Below the pieces are notes generated by a model, which worked only from the letters and a program-made list of their open reading frames with translations, searched no databases and was not told where the DNA came from. DNA of 64,000 nucleotides from Daucus carota subsp. sativus. Taxonomy: Eukaryota; Streptophyta; Magnoliopsida; Apiales; Apiaceae. The position numbers were made by a program, and so were the translations under genes. The stretch is taken from positions 20,024,058 to 20,088,057 of the forward strand of contig NC_030388.2 in the NCBI RefSeq assembly GCF_001625215.2. The letters are read 5' to 3'. Positions 51,231 to 61,235 of this stretch are shown here, piece by piece (positions within the stretch are counted from its first letter, which is position 1; each line of letters opens with the position of its first letter).

Positions 51231-51587
51231 TCCAAAAGGACATAAAATAAGACGGGTGTTGGCCTATCGAGACTTATAATATCGACACAATCTTTATGAC
51301 GATGCAATTTGGATTATCGACAAAGCATCTATCTGCATAACGTGCTAGGCAGTGATTTAATATTTAATTTTGGATCACCGATGACCTGACCAGTTCAGTG
51401 TAGATAAATATAATCTAGGACCAGACTACAACATCATTAGTATTCTGATATCTTCGATAATTCATGTTGTCAAAAGTGGGAATCAAAATTAACAGATGAA
51501 ATCATCAAATAATGATTAATAAAACATTATTTGAATTGCTCGTACATTAATCATAAATTAATCAAATATTCAACTACGAAACAAGTA

Positions 51588-51867
51588 CTCCTTCCGTCCC
51601 TTCCATTTCTTTACACTTTCTTTTTTGGGTGTCCCATCCAATTATTTACATTTCAAAACTTACCAAATATGGTCAATGGGTCCCACCACTTCTCCACTTT
51701 TCTTTCCTTTTCACACTACTTTTACTCCACTATCTCTCTTTTATACATTAAAAATCAATGGATCCCATCATTTCACCCACTTTTCTTTATCTTTTCAACT
51801 ATTTTATTCACATTTCTTAACCTCCGTGCCCAACCCATTCGATAAGAAATGGGAGGGACGGAGGGAG
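51588..51867. mobile_element. Stowaway-like MITE, sister of 9239-9596
   Basis: Ends ctccttccgtccc / gggacggagggag with TA on each side. Shares ccaattatttacatttcaaaactta with 9239-9596 but lacks its internal doubling. Confidence 0.85.
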
Positions 51868-52535
51868 TATTGATCAGTCATTAATCAATAATTAATGAAA
51901 GTATAAAATACGTTGAGGCGCCAAGCACGTGCAAGTATAAAATGAAAGTATGATCAATCTTTTACGTCCTTTCGGTAGTAATATTTTTAGTTTTATAATC
52001 AAGTCCAAACAAAATTATCAGAAAAGAGGACGTCCAGACAGGTCAATCGTCAATGATATCGACGAACGATTAATTTACGCAGGGGATGGTCCATGAGTGA
52101 TTGAGTATAGAGGGAATCCGAATGAGCTGTACTAATTGGGAATTTAAGTAATATGGGCACAGAAAATGAGTTGATATTCAAATGAGTATTATTGGGAGTG
52201 TACGTGATATGGGTATACAAAATGAGTTTGATGTTCAAGTGTACTCTTGCTTGTCTCATTTAGAAATCGTTTAATAATTTACACGTAATTTTAAGAGTGA
52301 TTGACACGTTGCACTTATTTTGTTTAGACGTTTTTTCGATCTAGTCTCAAATAATTTTTTTTTAAGTATGCATCCTAAAGTTTGAAAAGCGTTTCGCTTT
52401 GCACTTTTTTGACCGCTCTCCGTTTGAAAATACGATAATTATAATAGGTTTTAGAATGGTCGATTCAGTATATTTGGTCGTGTTTAAAGGACAAAACTGG
52501 CATGACAAACGGTCGATTTTATTTGATATAAGAAC
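51868..52535. other. Intergenic, nothing recognised
   Basis: No gene supported. The last part (about 52440-52535) is loosely repeated beyond the hAT element at 53440-53545. Confidence 0.35.
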
Positions 52536-53392
52536 TAGAGGAGAGCATGGGCCGGTTCGGGTCGGTTTTTGGAAAAAACCGGAACCGCAACCATATTTCT
52601 TCGGTTTTTAAAATCGAAAACCGCAACCGCCGGTTCGGATTCGGTTTTAGTTTCGGTTAAAAATCCTCAGTTCAGTTATAATCGGCTCGGTTTCGGTTTC
52701 AAAACCGATAAATATAAAATGTAAAAAAAAATATACAAGTAAGATAAATTAATACACGCAATTCATACATAATAATTAATACAAGAGTGTAGTTCGGCAC
52801 AAATAATAGGAGTATATTTTAGGTTCAAACTCCCAGCAGTGAGTCTAAATTGTCTCTCACAAAAGATTCTACTAACAGCATGTAGAAAATGATTTTCTGC
52901 ATATCCATCGCAACATGTGAATGCCACAAGCATCAGGAAGACGGGGACCACACCATCAGAATGCAGACAATTAGCAAGGCATTGAGTTAAGTTCTCAACA
53001 GCTATAGCAACTAGATAATAAAAAATTGCTCACCAAGAAATATAGGATTGCACTTTTCATATCAAAAATTCAAGTACAGAGCCTAGCAGATTGATAGCTA
53101 AAATCTGTATGGCAGCTTATTATTGATTTGAATATATATTTTTACAAAAATTTACATAAGTTTATACTTTATTATATAAATTATAAAAATTATATAAAAT
53201 TATATTTAATTATTTATTTTAATAATCGGTTCGGTTCTGTTTTTTCCGGTTCGGTTTTGCAATTAAATCGGAACCGAACCAATTAAAACGGTTCGGTTTA
53301 GTTTTTTCGGTTTTGGTTTCGGTTTTTGACGGTTTGATTTTACCCGGTGTCGATTTGTGTTCGGTTTAAAATTGATTTTTTGCTCACCCCTA
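52536..53392. mobile_element. hAT-like non-autonomous element with perfect target duplication
   Basis: Terminal repeats TAGAGGAGAGCA / TGCTCACCCCTA, flanked by exact 8-bp repeats ATAAGAAC (52528-52535, 53393-53400). Subterminal parts are packed with CGGTTCGGTTT / AAACCGAACC. No transposase. Confidence 0.88.
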
Positions 53393-53696
53393 ATAAGAAC
53401 TACCCAGCAAAGGGCCCAATAGTACCACCTGAAATAATTACTTTTAGACTCGTCGATTAAGTCTATTTAATCGTGGTTAAGGAACAAAATTACAAAACTA
53501 ACCTGACAAACAATCGATTTTATTTGGTATAAAAACTAACAAAAATCCAACAGTACTGCTTGAAAAGGGATTGTCGTGTGTAAACCGACCCATATTACGG
53601 AAGTACCACAAACCACCAATTTTCAGGGATTGCCTGAAAAATAATTACTGTATGAACGTCTGAGCTTGAAAAATCCTACTACGGAAGTACCACAAA

Positions 53697-54181
53697 CCAC
53701 TGCAACAAAACAAGCTTTGACGACGGATTTTCAACACAACATCCGTCATAAATGAGGGCAATTATGACGGAAACTTTCCGTTGTTTTTGAGGTCTTAGGT
53801 TTAATATTGATCGCTGGTTCAAATTTCGTCAGATTTCAACTTTGTGTCGTAAGTTAATACAAGGGGGACCCAACAACTTAGAATTTGTCCTAAACTTCTG
53901 ACTAAAAAACCGTCGTATGTATAAGCGAGCTCCACCAACCAATTTTCCAGAAAAAAAGAAACGAAGAAATTATTCCCTCGTAAATTTCTTCCGTTTTGTG
54001 ACGGAAAAACCGACGTATGTATGTATATGAGGCCACGTCCACCAAATTTGCAGAAAAGAATTTACGACGAGAATTTCGTCGTTAATGACTCCTTACGACG
54101 GATTATTTTGAGTTGTCATAAACTTTTAACTAATAATTTTGTCATAAGTTAATATTTCCTGAATTCTGTTGTATTCCTGTA
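53697..54181. mobile_element. CACTA-like element, degenerate ends
   Basis: Starts cactgcaacaaaacaagc and ends tgttgtattcctgtagt, with inverted ACGACGGA / TCCGTCGT units inside. Confidence 0.55.
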
Positions 54182-54644
54182 GTTTAAAGAATACGGGTGT
54201 TAAAGCTGAAAAATGAAATCAAAAATATTTCAAGCGATCCAAATTCTACCAATATTCACGAAAGCAATAATATCACAATTTGACCTTATCATATAAAACC
54301 ATTATTAGTCCCGTGTTATCATATAAAATCATTATTAGACCCATGTTCACAAATCCTAATAGCACAATTGAGATTAAAAGACGGGCATCCGAGCTATCTA
54401 TATGTCGCATAACAGTTATAGACATATCTAATTTGTAAATCCCTAACAGATAATCAATATTCTTTAATAAACTTTTTTTTATAATTTTTTATATATTGAA
54501 TGTCTTATTTTATTTAAATATAATACTAATTCTTTTGTAATATTTATAAGACATTTTATAGTTATAAATAATATAAAATATAATTCTAATTCTAGTTTAT
54601 AAAAATATATTCACTTTATCAATTTTAAAAATGAAAAATTAGCT

Positions 54645-54829
54645 ATTGTAACAGCGGTGCTAGTGTTACATGTTGTGCAACACCGTCAGTCCAGCGCAAC
54701 ACTAGCTTTATAGCTGTTGTAACAAGAAATCAGTAGTGTTACAATATCATAGAAATTTCTTACCTACCGCAACGAAATGCTTGTAACACTTTCCAATAGT
54801 CATTGCATTAGGCCACTTATGGCGTAGTG
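54645..54829. mobile_element. CACTA-like terminal fragment beside the dioxygenase relic
   Basis: Repeated GTGTTACAA / TTGTAACAC words and a terminal GGCGTAGTG, ending 29 bp beyond the dioxygenase stop codon. Confidence 0.45.
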
Positions 54830-54857
54830 CAATAAGCAAAACTCAAATGTTTAAGAT

Positions 54858-55424
54858 TTATATCTTTGCGAATTCAAGAGTTTGCTTCCCATCGTGCGAT
54901 TTTCTGAAGAAATGTTTCACATAATCCGAATACAAAACGCTCTTGTATATTGGTTTTTCTCCGTTCTTCAGCACCTCAGGTAGGGGACCAATAATATCAT
55001 GTGGTCTCGGGTTAAAAAAGATTGGCACCGAAATTCTATTATTGCTTCCCTTTGCAGCAACACGATGCTCAGCACTCTTGTATTTGCCATTACTGAAGAT
55101 TTGAAGAGCATCACCATCGTTTATCACTATTGATCCATTAACAGGAGGCACATAGATCCAATGGTCGGTCTCCATTTTTTAAATGTATAGTCCTCCGACG
55201 CTGTCTTGGAGGAGAAATGTCAATGTGGAGACGTCAGAGTGGCGGCCTACTCCAATGGTCAGCTCGGGGTTGGGACAAATGGGATAGTGGTTGTGGTTGA
55301 TTCTCTGTGAACCCATTAGGAGTGATTCTTCTGAGTTGAGGTCCACATTCAGCCTCTGCATTAGGATCTTTAAGAGCTTCTCAACGACAATCTCAGACTT
55401 TTCATAAACTCCATCACCTCATTC
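54858..55424 (-). pseudogene. C2'H/F6'H-type 2-oxoglutarate dioxygenase, last exon, broken
   Basis: Remnant of the Fe(II)/2-oxoglutarate oxygenase family that 2'-hydroxylates p-coumaroyl- or feruloyl-CoA, the step giving umbelliferone or scopoletin. The exon starts after a good acceptor (TTCTAG at 55430-55425). Readable: [19 protein letters not shown], iron ligands His and Asp in VGRHSDVST, third His in AEHRVAAKG, Arg in [10 protein letters not shown], and the family ending [18 protein letters not shown]. Lesions: a one-base loss in an A run near 55402 shifts the frame, and an in-frame TAA at 55179-55181 follows GGLYI. The 5' exon is gone, replaced by the repeat arm at 55515-55640. Coding similarity otherwise is high, so death was recent. 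Confidence 0.88.
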
Positions 55425-55514
55425 CTAGAACAGAAACATAGAAAAAAAATTGTTAGAATATTTGAAATTTCAGTGCATGTAATGCTATATATATATATGA
55501 CTAAAGTGCAGAAT

Positions 55515-55640
55515 GTGTACCTGTGGTATGAGCTTTGTGCACTTTGTGTACCTATAGTATCGAAACTAGCAAATCGTATGCTGTGGTATTCAAAGTTGTG
55601 CAATGTATGTGCTGCCGTTAGGGTTTGATTAACACCGTCA
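55515..55640. repeat. Inverted repeat, left arm
   Basis: Complement of about 56925-57055; shared words include GTATCGAAACTAGCAAAT and TGTGCACTTTGTGT. The arms enclose about 1.3 kb of AT-rich DNA and may mark a transposon. Confidence 0.7.
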
Positions 55641-56790
55641 GTGGAGGTGTCTAGGTTGGCTTTGCACAGTAGTGTCCGCATGAATACTTTAATCACTCTC
55701 TGCATTGTGCATATTTATGTACTCGGAATCTGTTTATTTTTATTTTATTTTATTACTATTACAAAAGAAAAAGTCCTCCCATCAACTATTATATTTAGTT
55801 AATACTCAAAATTCTTATTGATTTTCACCTAAATCTATAAATTAACTTCTAGTTTGATCTATAAATTTATACAGTACAGTTATATTATATATAATTAAAA
55901 TAAGTCGATTAACATAATTGGCCGTCAAGACAAAGTTGTTTTATTAAATATTATAATAAAAAAATCATGAAGGTTCAACTACACTCAAATACAAATAGTT
56001 ACCAATTAATTTTATTATTATAGATTAAATTTTAATATTAGAATTGAATAAGTATGAAATTTTAATATTCTCACAATTTATTCTAATAAATTTTAAAAAT
56101 TATCACAAAACTGAAATTAAATTAAAATTTACTTTTCATGTTTGTCTTTATCACGTTTGTCAAAACACACTTTTCATCGCTAATATTTTTAATTTTATAT
56201 TAGTATTATATAGAAAAACTTTACCGTATTAAAGTACTTGTGAACACGAATCTAACAAGATCATTCACAACTATATTTAGTCTTATAGATTAAAACGTAA
56301 ATTAATAATTTGTCTCATGTTATGAACAATCCCGACAAATTAAACGGGAAAAGAAAAAAGAAACGGAAAGTGTAATATGTTAAAAGTTACCCATGCCTTT
56401 GCACATGATATAAGTTAAAATAATTAAAGTCGAAATGTTGAAAATTTTATTACATATTTTAACGAGTTTTTTGTTAAACCATTATTCATAAGAATTTTTT
56501 TAAAATATAATATATCAATTTATGTTTTATGATAGCTTTAAAATGCGTGCCGACCCCCATACTCCAATATTAAGAATTAACGGGGACGTATATTATGATC
56601 ACACCAAATATTTTATTTAATTAACATAAAGATGACTCATTGATTATCACCTAAATCTTAAATTATAAATTATGTGAATATTATTTTTTATTTCACTGGT
56701 AATAAATTGTATGTTTAAAACAATTATATATTAATAAATTAATTTTATGGATATTTCATCTACCAACAACAAGTGTAGTCATGACACCAA
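55641..56790. other. AT-rich spacer between inverted arms
   Basis: No gene, RNA or internal transposon end recognised. Confidence 0.4.
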
Positions 56791-57216
56791 TTATATGAGT
56801 AATTTGTTGCCCAGGAGCATGAGAATCTCAAACATATGTTTAAGAGATACCACAGTTAGCAAACATAAGGATAAAAGCACTAATCTGGGTGGTGTAGAGA
56901 GGGAGGCGTTGCAGCAAACTAAGTAACTAACGGTGTTAAGTAGTAAAATAACGGCAGTACACACTTTGCACAATTTTGGATACCACCGCATGCAATTTGC
57001 TAGTTTCGATACCATAAGCACACAAAGTGCACAATGACCATACCACAGGTACTCATATTGCATCCAAGGAAGCAACTTTGGATCATCACAACTCATCCAT
57101 TGCTTAGTCATTTTGAGTGAATAAACATGTATTGGAAAGCTCTCTCGGAGGAGAGCATAATCCAAGCATAACCCGCCACGAACACGTAGCCGAGCCTCAC
57201 TCAAATTGATACTCAA
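56791..57216 (-). other. Open frame, chimeric, unrecognised
   Basis: 141 codons on the minus strand. The first 50 or so residues (FPIHVYSLK, DDPKLLPWMQYEY) look protein-like and could be a scrap of an F-box-type gene, but I cannot name it. The remainder is the right arm of the inverted repeat, so the whole is probably not a gene. Confidence 0.3.
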
Positions 57217-57242
57217 AATGACAATATTCCAACAAAGGTTTA

Positions 57243-57759
57243 CATTGCAACCCCTATTCCTTTAACTAACCCCTCAAATCTTTTCACTTGAGCCTCATCG
57301 AACTTCTTCCCGAAAGCAAGTCTACAAGTCATAGTGCTTGTAAGTGGCATCATCATGTCACTGAAATTCAAGACTTCATTCTCTAAGGCCTACTTGGAAA
57401 TCACTTCAATCATCTAAGAAACTTCTTCTTCTCGAATTGAACGGAAGGAACGAATTCTGCTCGAACTAAATACATGAACCGTAAGAATCTTTCTCATTTC
57501 CTTCCAATACTCACTGTATGGAGCGAAAACTACATCACTGCCATTGTACGAAAGTGTTTTCGAGCCCAAGAAGTCGGGCCTGCTGCAGAAGATTAAGTCA
57601 TGATTTTTCAAGAATTGTTTAGCCGTTTCGTGTGAAGAGACTACAAGAGCTGGTAAACAACCAAGCCTGAGATAGAAGATTGGGCCATATTTGTACGAAA
57701 GTGTTCTTAGTTGGTGTGGAAGGACGGAGACATCAAGCTGATGCAAGTTTCCGATGAAA
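57243..57759 (-). pseudogene. Displaced piece of P450 exon 1
   Basis: Matches 35270-35795 of the intact P450 (about codons 41-215, from FIGNLHQLD to GLVKGIGVAM). Two in-frame stops: TAG after SEEEV-type sequence at 57414-57416 and another near 57391. It lacks start, intron and exon 2. Its low end shares variant bases with the truncation point of the P450 relic at 60300-60350, so both pieces come from the same copy or from sister copies. Confidence 0.85.
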
Positions 57760-57961
57760 TACGATGAAATAAGAATATTTTCTTTCAAATAATTTTTTAT
57801 TTCCAAATATAGCAAATAATATAATCAGTCACATTCGAGCATAATGTTCCAAAAGTTCAATAAATTTTAAATGATCACTTACAGATTAAATTTAGCTAAT
57901 TAATTTTATTCAACATTGTTCGACATGCTCGAATTACAATTAAATCATCAATTATCAATCA

Positions 57962-58040
57962 TCAATATACCTATATAAAGGAGAAGCGAGTGGCATTGAG
58001 GAGGCACCTTTCACATAGCTCCGTTCTATTTTTCTAATTT
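57962..58040. repeat. Short dispersed repeat
   Basis: Reverse complement relative of the 120-bp units at 48145-48257 (ttagaaaaatagaacg...cgcttctcctttatata). Confidence 0.55.
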
Positions 58041-58044
58041 TCTA

Positions 58045-58507
58045 AAAATACATTATACATATAATTATATATTATATTATAATTTCTCTAAATTATTTTG
58101 TAAAATTTAATTATAAAAGTAATAGAACACCTATAATGTAGGCATTTTGCACAACCGACAAAAAAATAAGTTTACACATCGGTATTCATATGACCAACAC
58201 ATAAAATTATCTGTTGCATTGTTAAAGGTTTAATCAACGCAACATGTGAACACCATAGCGTCGGCGTTCTACTCTACCGACGCTAAATATATTTTTAGGT
58301 GTCGATGTTATCCCGATCGACGCATAAAAACATTTATGACCTCTGTCGAAACATTAAATCGAACATTAAATTGACACGAAAAGTACTAGACAAATGATAC
58401 TCTGCGTCAGTTAAGCTGACAACCGACACAATTAACATGTATAGACGTTCGGTCTATCTTTAACGCACGCTAAAGGGGTGACGCTAAAATATATTTTTGT
58501 AGTAGTG
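58045..58507. mobile_element. Truncated CACTA element, paralogue of 32992-33833
   Basis: Matches 33385-33833 along its length and ends TTGTAGTAGTG at 58507. Its left half is missing. Downstream flanks in both units also match, so the insertion is older than the duplication. Confidence 0.75.
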
Positions 58508-58672
58508 AATAATGAAACAAATATGAATTCGACCCACTATATACATATTTAAAATTATGTGACTCCCGAACTTAGGATTCAAACAAACACAAATACGGGA
58601 CATCCTATTTCAGTTAATATCGTCCAAATATATATATAATTATATATGATTCAAAACAAATGTGAATACACG

Positions 58673-59018
58673 CACTACAAGAAAAGCGGCTATTTTCGAC
58701 CGGAAAAAGTTGGTCGAATATAAGCTAGTCGAAATTAAAAACCCGGTCGAAAATATTTATTTTCGACCAAATACGGTCAAAATTACTTTCGACCAAATCT
58801 GGTCGAAATTATAAATTCGGCGGAAATTTGAAAATTTCAAACTTTTGTCAAAATATTTCGACCAACTAAATTCGACCGGCAATATTTTCGACCAACTAAT
58901 TTCGACCGGAAATATTTTCGACCGAGTTTGGTCGAAATAAATAATTTCGACCAGTTACGGTCGAAAATAGCCGCCGGTCGAAATTAACCGGTCGAAAATA
59001 GCCGATTTTCTTGTAGTG
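58673..59018. mobile_element. Complete 346-bp mini-CACTA
   Basis: Ends CACTACAAGAAAA / TTTTCTTGTAGTG are exact inverted copies. The inside consists of GGTCGAAA / TTTCGACC units. Absent at the matching place in unit 1 (about 33985), so it is younger than the duplication. Confidence 0.85.
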
Positions 59019-59163
59019 ATGACATGTTATTTGAGTTAGACATAGATTAAGAATTGTCCAATTCAAAGCAACCAGGCATACTTGATTACATGTGCAAGAC
59101 TAAACGAGAATTAAGAAAAATTAAAACAGAAATGGTGGTTGTTTAGCTAAAATTTATGCACTA

Positions 59164-60350
59164 CTAGCAATAATTTTTCGGTAGCAGGCAAAGGGGATAT
59201 TTCTTATTGAATGTTATACCATGGACGTCCACATAGCCATCTTCAGTATCTACGTCTTCCTTCTTCATTCCTGGAGGCAGCTCCCAGTCAAAACAATACA
59301 GAAGATTTGAAACAACAAGCTCCAGGGTCACAATGGCCATATTCATCCCGGGGCAAATTCGGCGACCTGCTCCAAACGGGATATATTCGAAATCTTGTCC
59401 TTTATACTGAATGTCATTGTCCAGGAATCTCTCCGGCAAAAACTCATCCGGATTTTCCCAAAGCTGGGGATCCCTATGAATAGCCAAGAGATTCACATAA
59501 ACGATAGTGTTAGGTTTGATTTCGTATCCATTTATGACCTCCTTGTCCAATGATTCCCTTGGAATAATGGCAATAACAGGGTACATTCTCAAAGCCTCTT
59601 TGATAACTGCTTCTACATAAGGAAGCTTCGCATTTTGTATGTCTTCTTCAGATATTATTTCTTTGCCATGCATCACATTCCTCACTTCTTCTTGTGCTCT
59701 GCGCATAGCTTTCGGGTTCTTTATCAGGCTTGTCATCATCCATACTATCGTGTTGGCTGTTGTGTCGGTTCCACCAAAAAAAAGATTCTGCATCACAAGT
59801 AAATTTAACAAACAGTTTTTCTACGGTGTCAGCAGACACATGATAAACACTAAAATTTATAGGTTTGACTGATTTTGATTGACTCCTACTTCTTAGTAAT
59901 GATGGACCCCCTATATATACAACCACCACACCGATGAATTAAAATCAGTCGACACATATAGGATTTAGTGCTTAGCATGTGCTCATGGGCACACACCAGA
60001 CAAACCCTTTAACAAATTATACGAGTAAATATGAGTTTGGATGTGATTTACCATTATAACTGCTTTGATGTTATTAGAGGTGAAATCTATTGAAGAAATC
60101 TGGCCATCTCTTTTCAACTGAAGCAAGATGTCAATAACATCACCCTCCATTGAACTAGGCCTACTCGGGCTGAGATGTTCGTCGATTAGTTCCTGATAGA
60201 ACAGATCCATGTCACCGAAACTTCTTTCCAGCCGTGCAGCAGAGCCAGTTAACCAATCCAGCCATCCAAACAGAGGAAAATATATGGTCCGAGAAGTAAA
60301 AGTTCGCCATTGCAACCCCTATTCCTTTAACCAACCCCTCAAATCTTTTC
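59164..60350 (-). pseudogene. Second CYP71-clan P450, 5'-truncated
   Basis: Exon 2 (59787-59164) is complete, 207 codons, with GGTDTT, EALR, PERF and FGAGRRICPG, and a normal stop. The 3' part of exon 1 (60350-60052) begins only at about codon 200 and has a 4-base insertion near 60288 that shifts the frame. Everything upstream, including promoter, is deleted relative to unit 1 (equivalent of about 35280-36230); the flank resumes with sequence matching 36235. The intron keeps the same MITE as the intact gene. Exon 2 still reads open with mostly conservative changes, so loss of the 5' half was recent. Confidence 0.9.
59814..60012. mobile_element. GTGTGCCC-ended element in the P450 relic intron
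   Basis: Same position and orientation as 34778-34978. Right end gctcatgggcacacaccagacaaaccc. Confidence 0.75.
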
Positions 60351-60359
60351 ATTATTAAG

Positions 60360-61079
60360 ATTGACGGCTGCATTGACAACAACTACACCAATCAAAATAT
60401 ACCAAATAAAGTTGATATCAACAACTACACCAGTCAATATACATCATATAAAGTTGATATCAGTGTTAATATACAAATTATAACTTCCAACAGCATCTCC
60501 AAAAGCCTTGAAAATTTATAATAAAAACAATATATTTTGTCTATAATAATTTAAATAATAATAATATATCATTTTATAAATTTAGTCACTATAATCGAAG
60601 CATAATGTATTGCAGACTCGAAAAATTTACCTGATTATTCAGTTTTGATTTAGGTAACCAGTTTTAGTCGACACTGTTGTACACGCTCTAAATACAATTT
60701 TCTTATAAATATGTATCACATTCTGATTATATTATACATATAATTAATCACTTCTCACATGTTATCATATATTATAAACTACTCAACAATAAATACAAGT
60801 TAACAAGTAGTACATACTCTAACTACAACTTTATATAAATAAATATTAGATGCTAACTATGTTATATTTTAAAATCGCTTCTTACATGTTATCATAGATA
60901 TTACACAACTTAACAAGGAAGATCATATATATTCGATATTACTCTCTTTATCATAAAAAGAATTGAATAAATTTTTTTACACATATTTTAATGTGCGCGG
61001 AAGAGTACTTAAAAATAATAATATAAAAATATTGAATTCATATTTTTCAGATAAATCGTAAATGTCATGTTGTCATCCA
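60360..61079. other. Spacer between P450 relic and cyclase
   Basis: Matches parts of 36235-37740 of unit 1 (for example tataaactactcaa.aataaatacaag). The hairpin MITE of unit 1 (37201-37434) is absent. No gene. Confidence 0.55.
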
Positions 61080-61235
61080 TGAATTAAGGTAGCTTCTTGG
61101 TAGATAAGTTGTAAGAGTCAAATCTAAGTGTCTTAAATGAAACCATGAATCATGGAGGCTGTCGCAAGATGCAAGGCTGAGCCGAAAACGAGGAACTTAA
61201 ATATTAGTGAAACAGAGCAGCCGTAAGAAGAAAAG
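61080..61235 (+). promoter_or_regulatory. Cyclase promoter/leader, duplicated in unit 1
   Basis: Strongly conserved with 38222-38498 (ccatgaatcatggaggctgt, gccgaaaacgaggaac). The unit-1 copy has about 85 extra bases before the ATG, so this one has probably lost a piece of leader. Confidence 0.6.

Noticed and set aside
57414..57815. A third functional P450 gene
   Set aside because: Starts in unrelated sequence, has in-frame stops and lacks exon 2, so it is a fragment.
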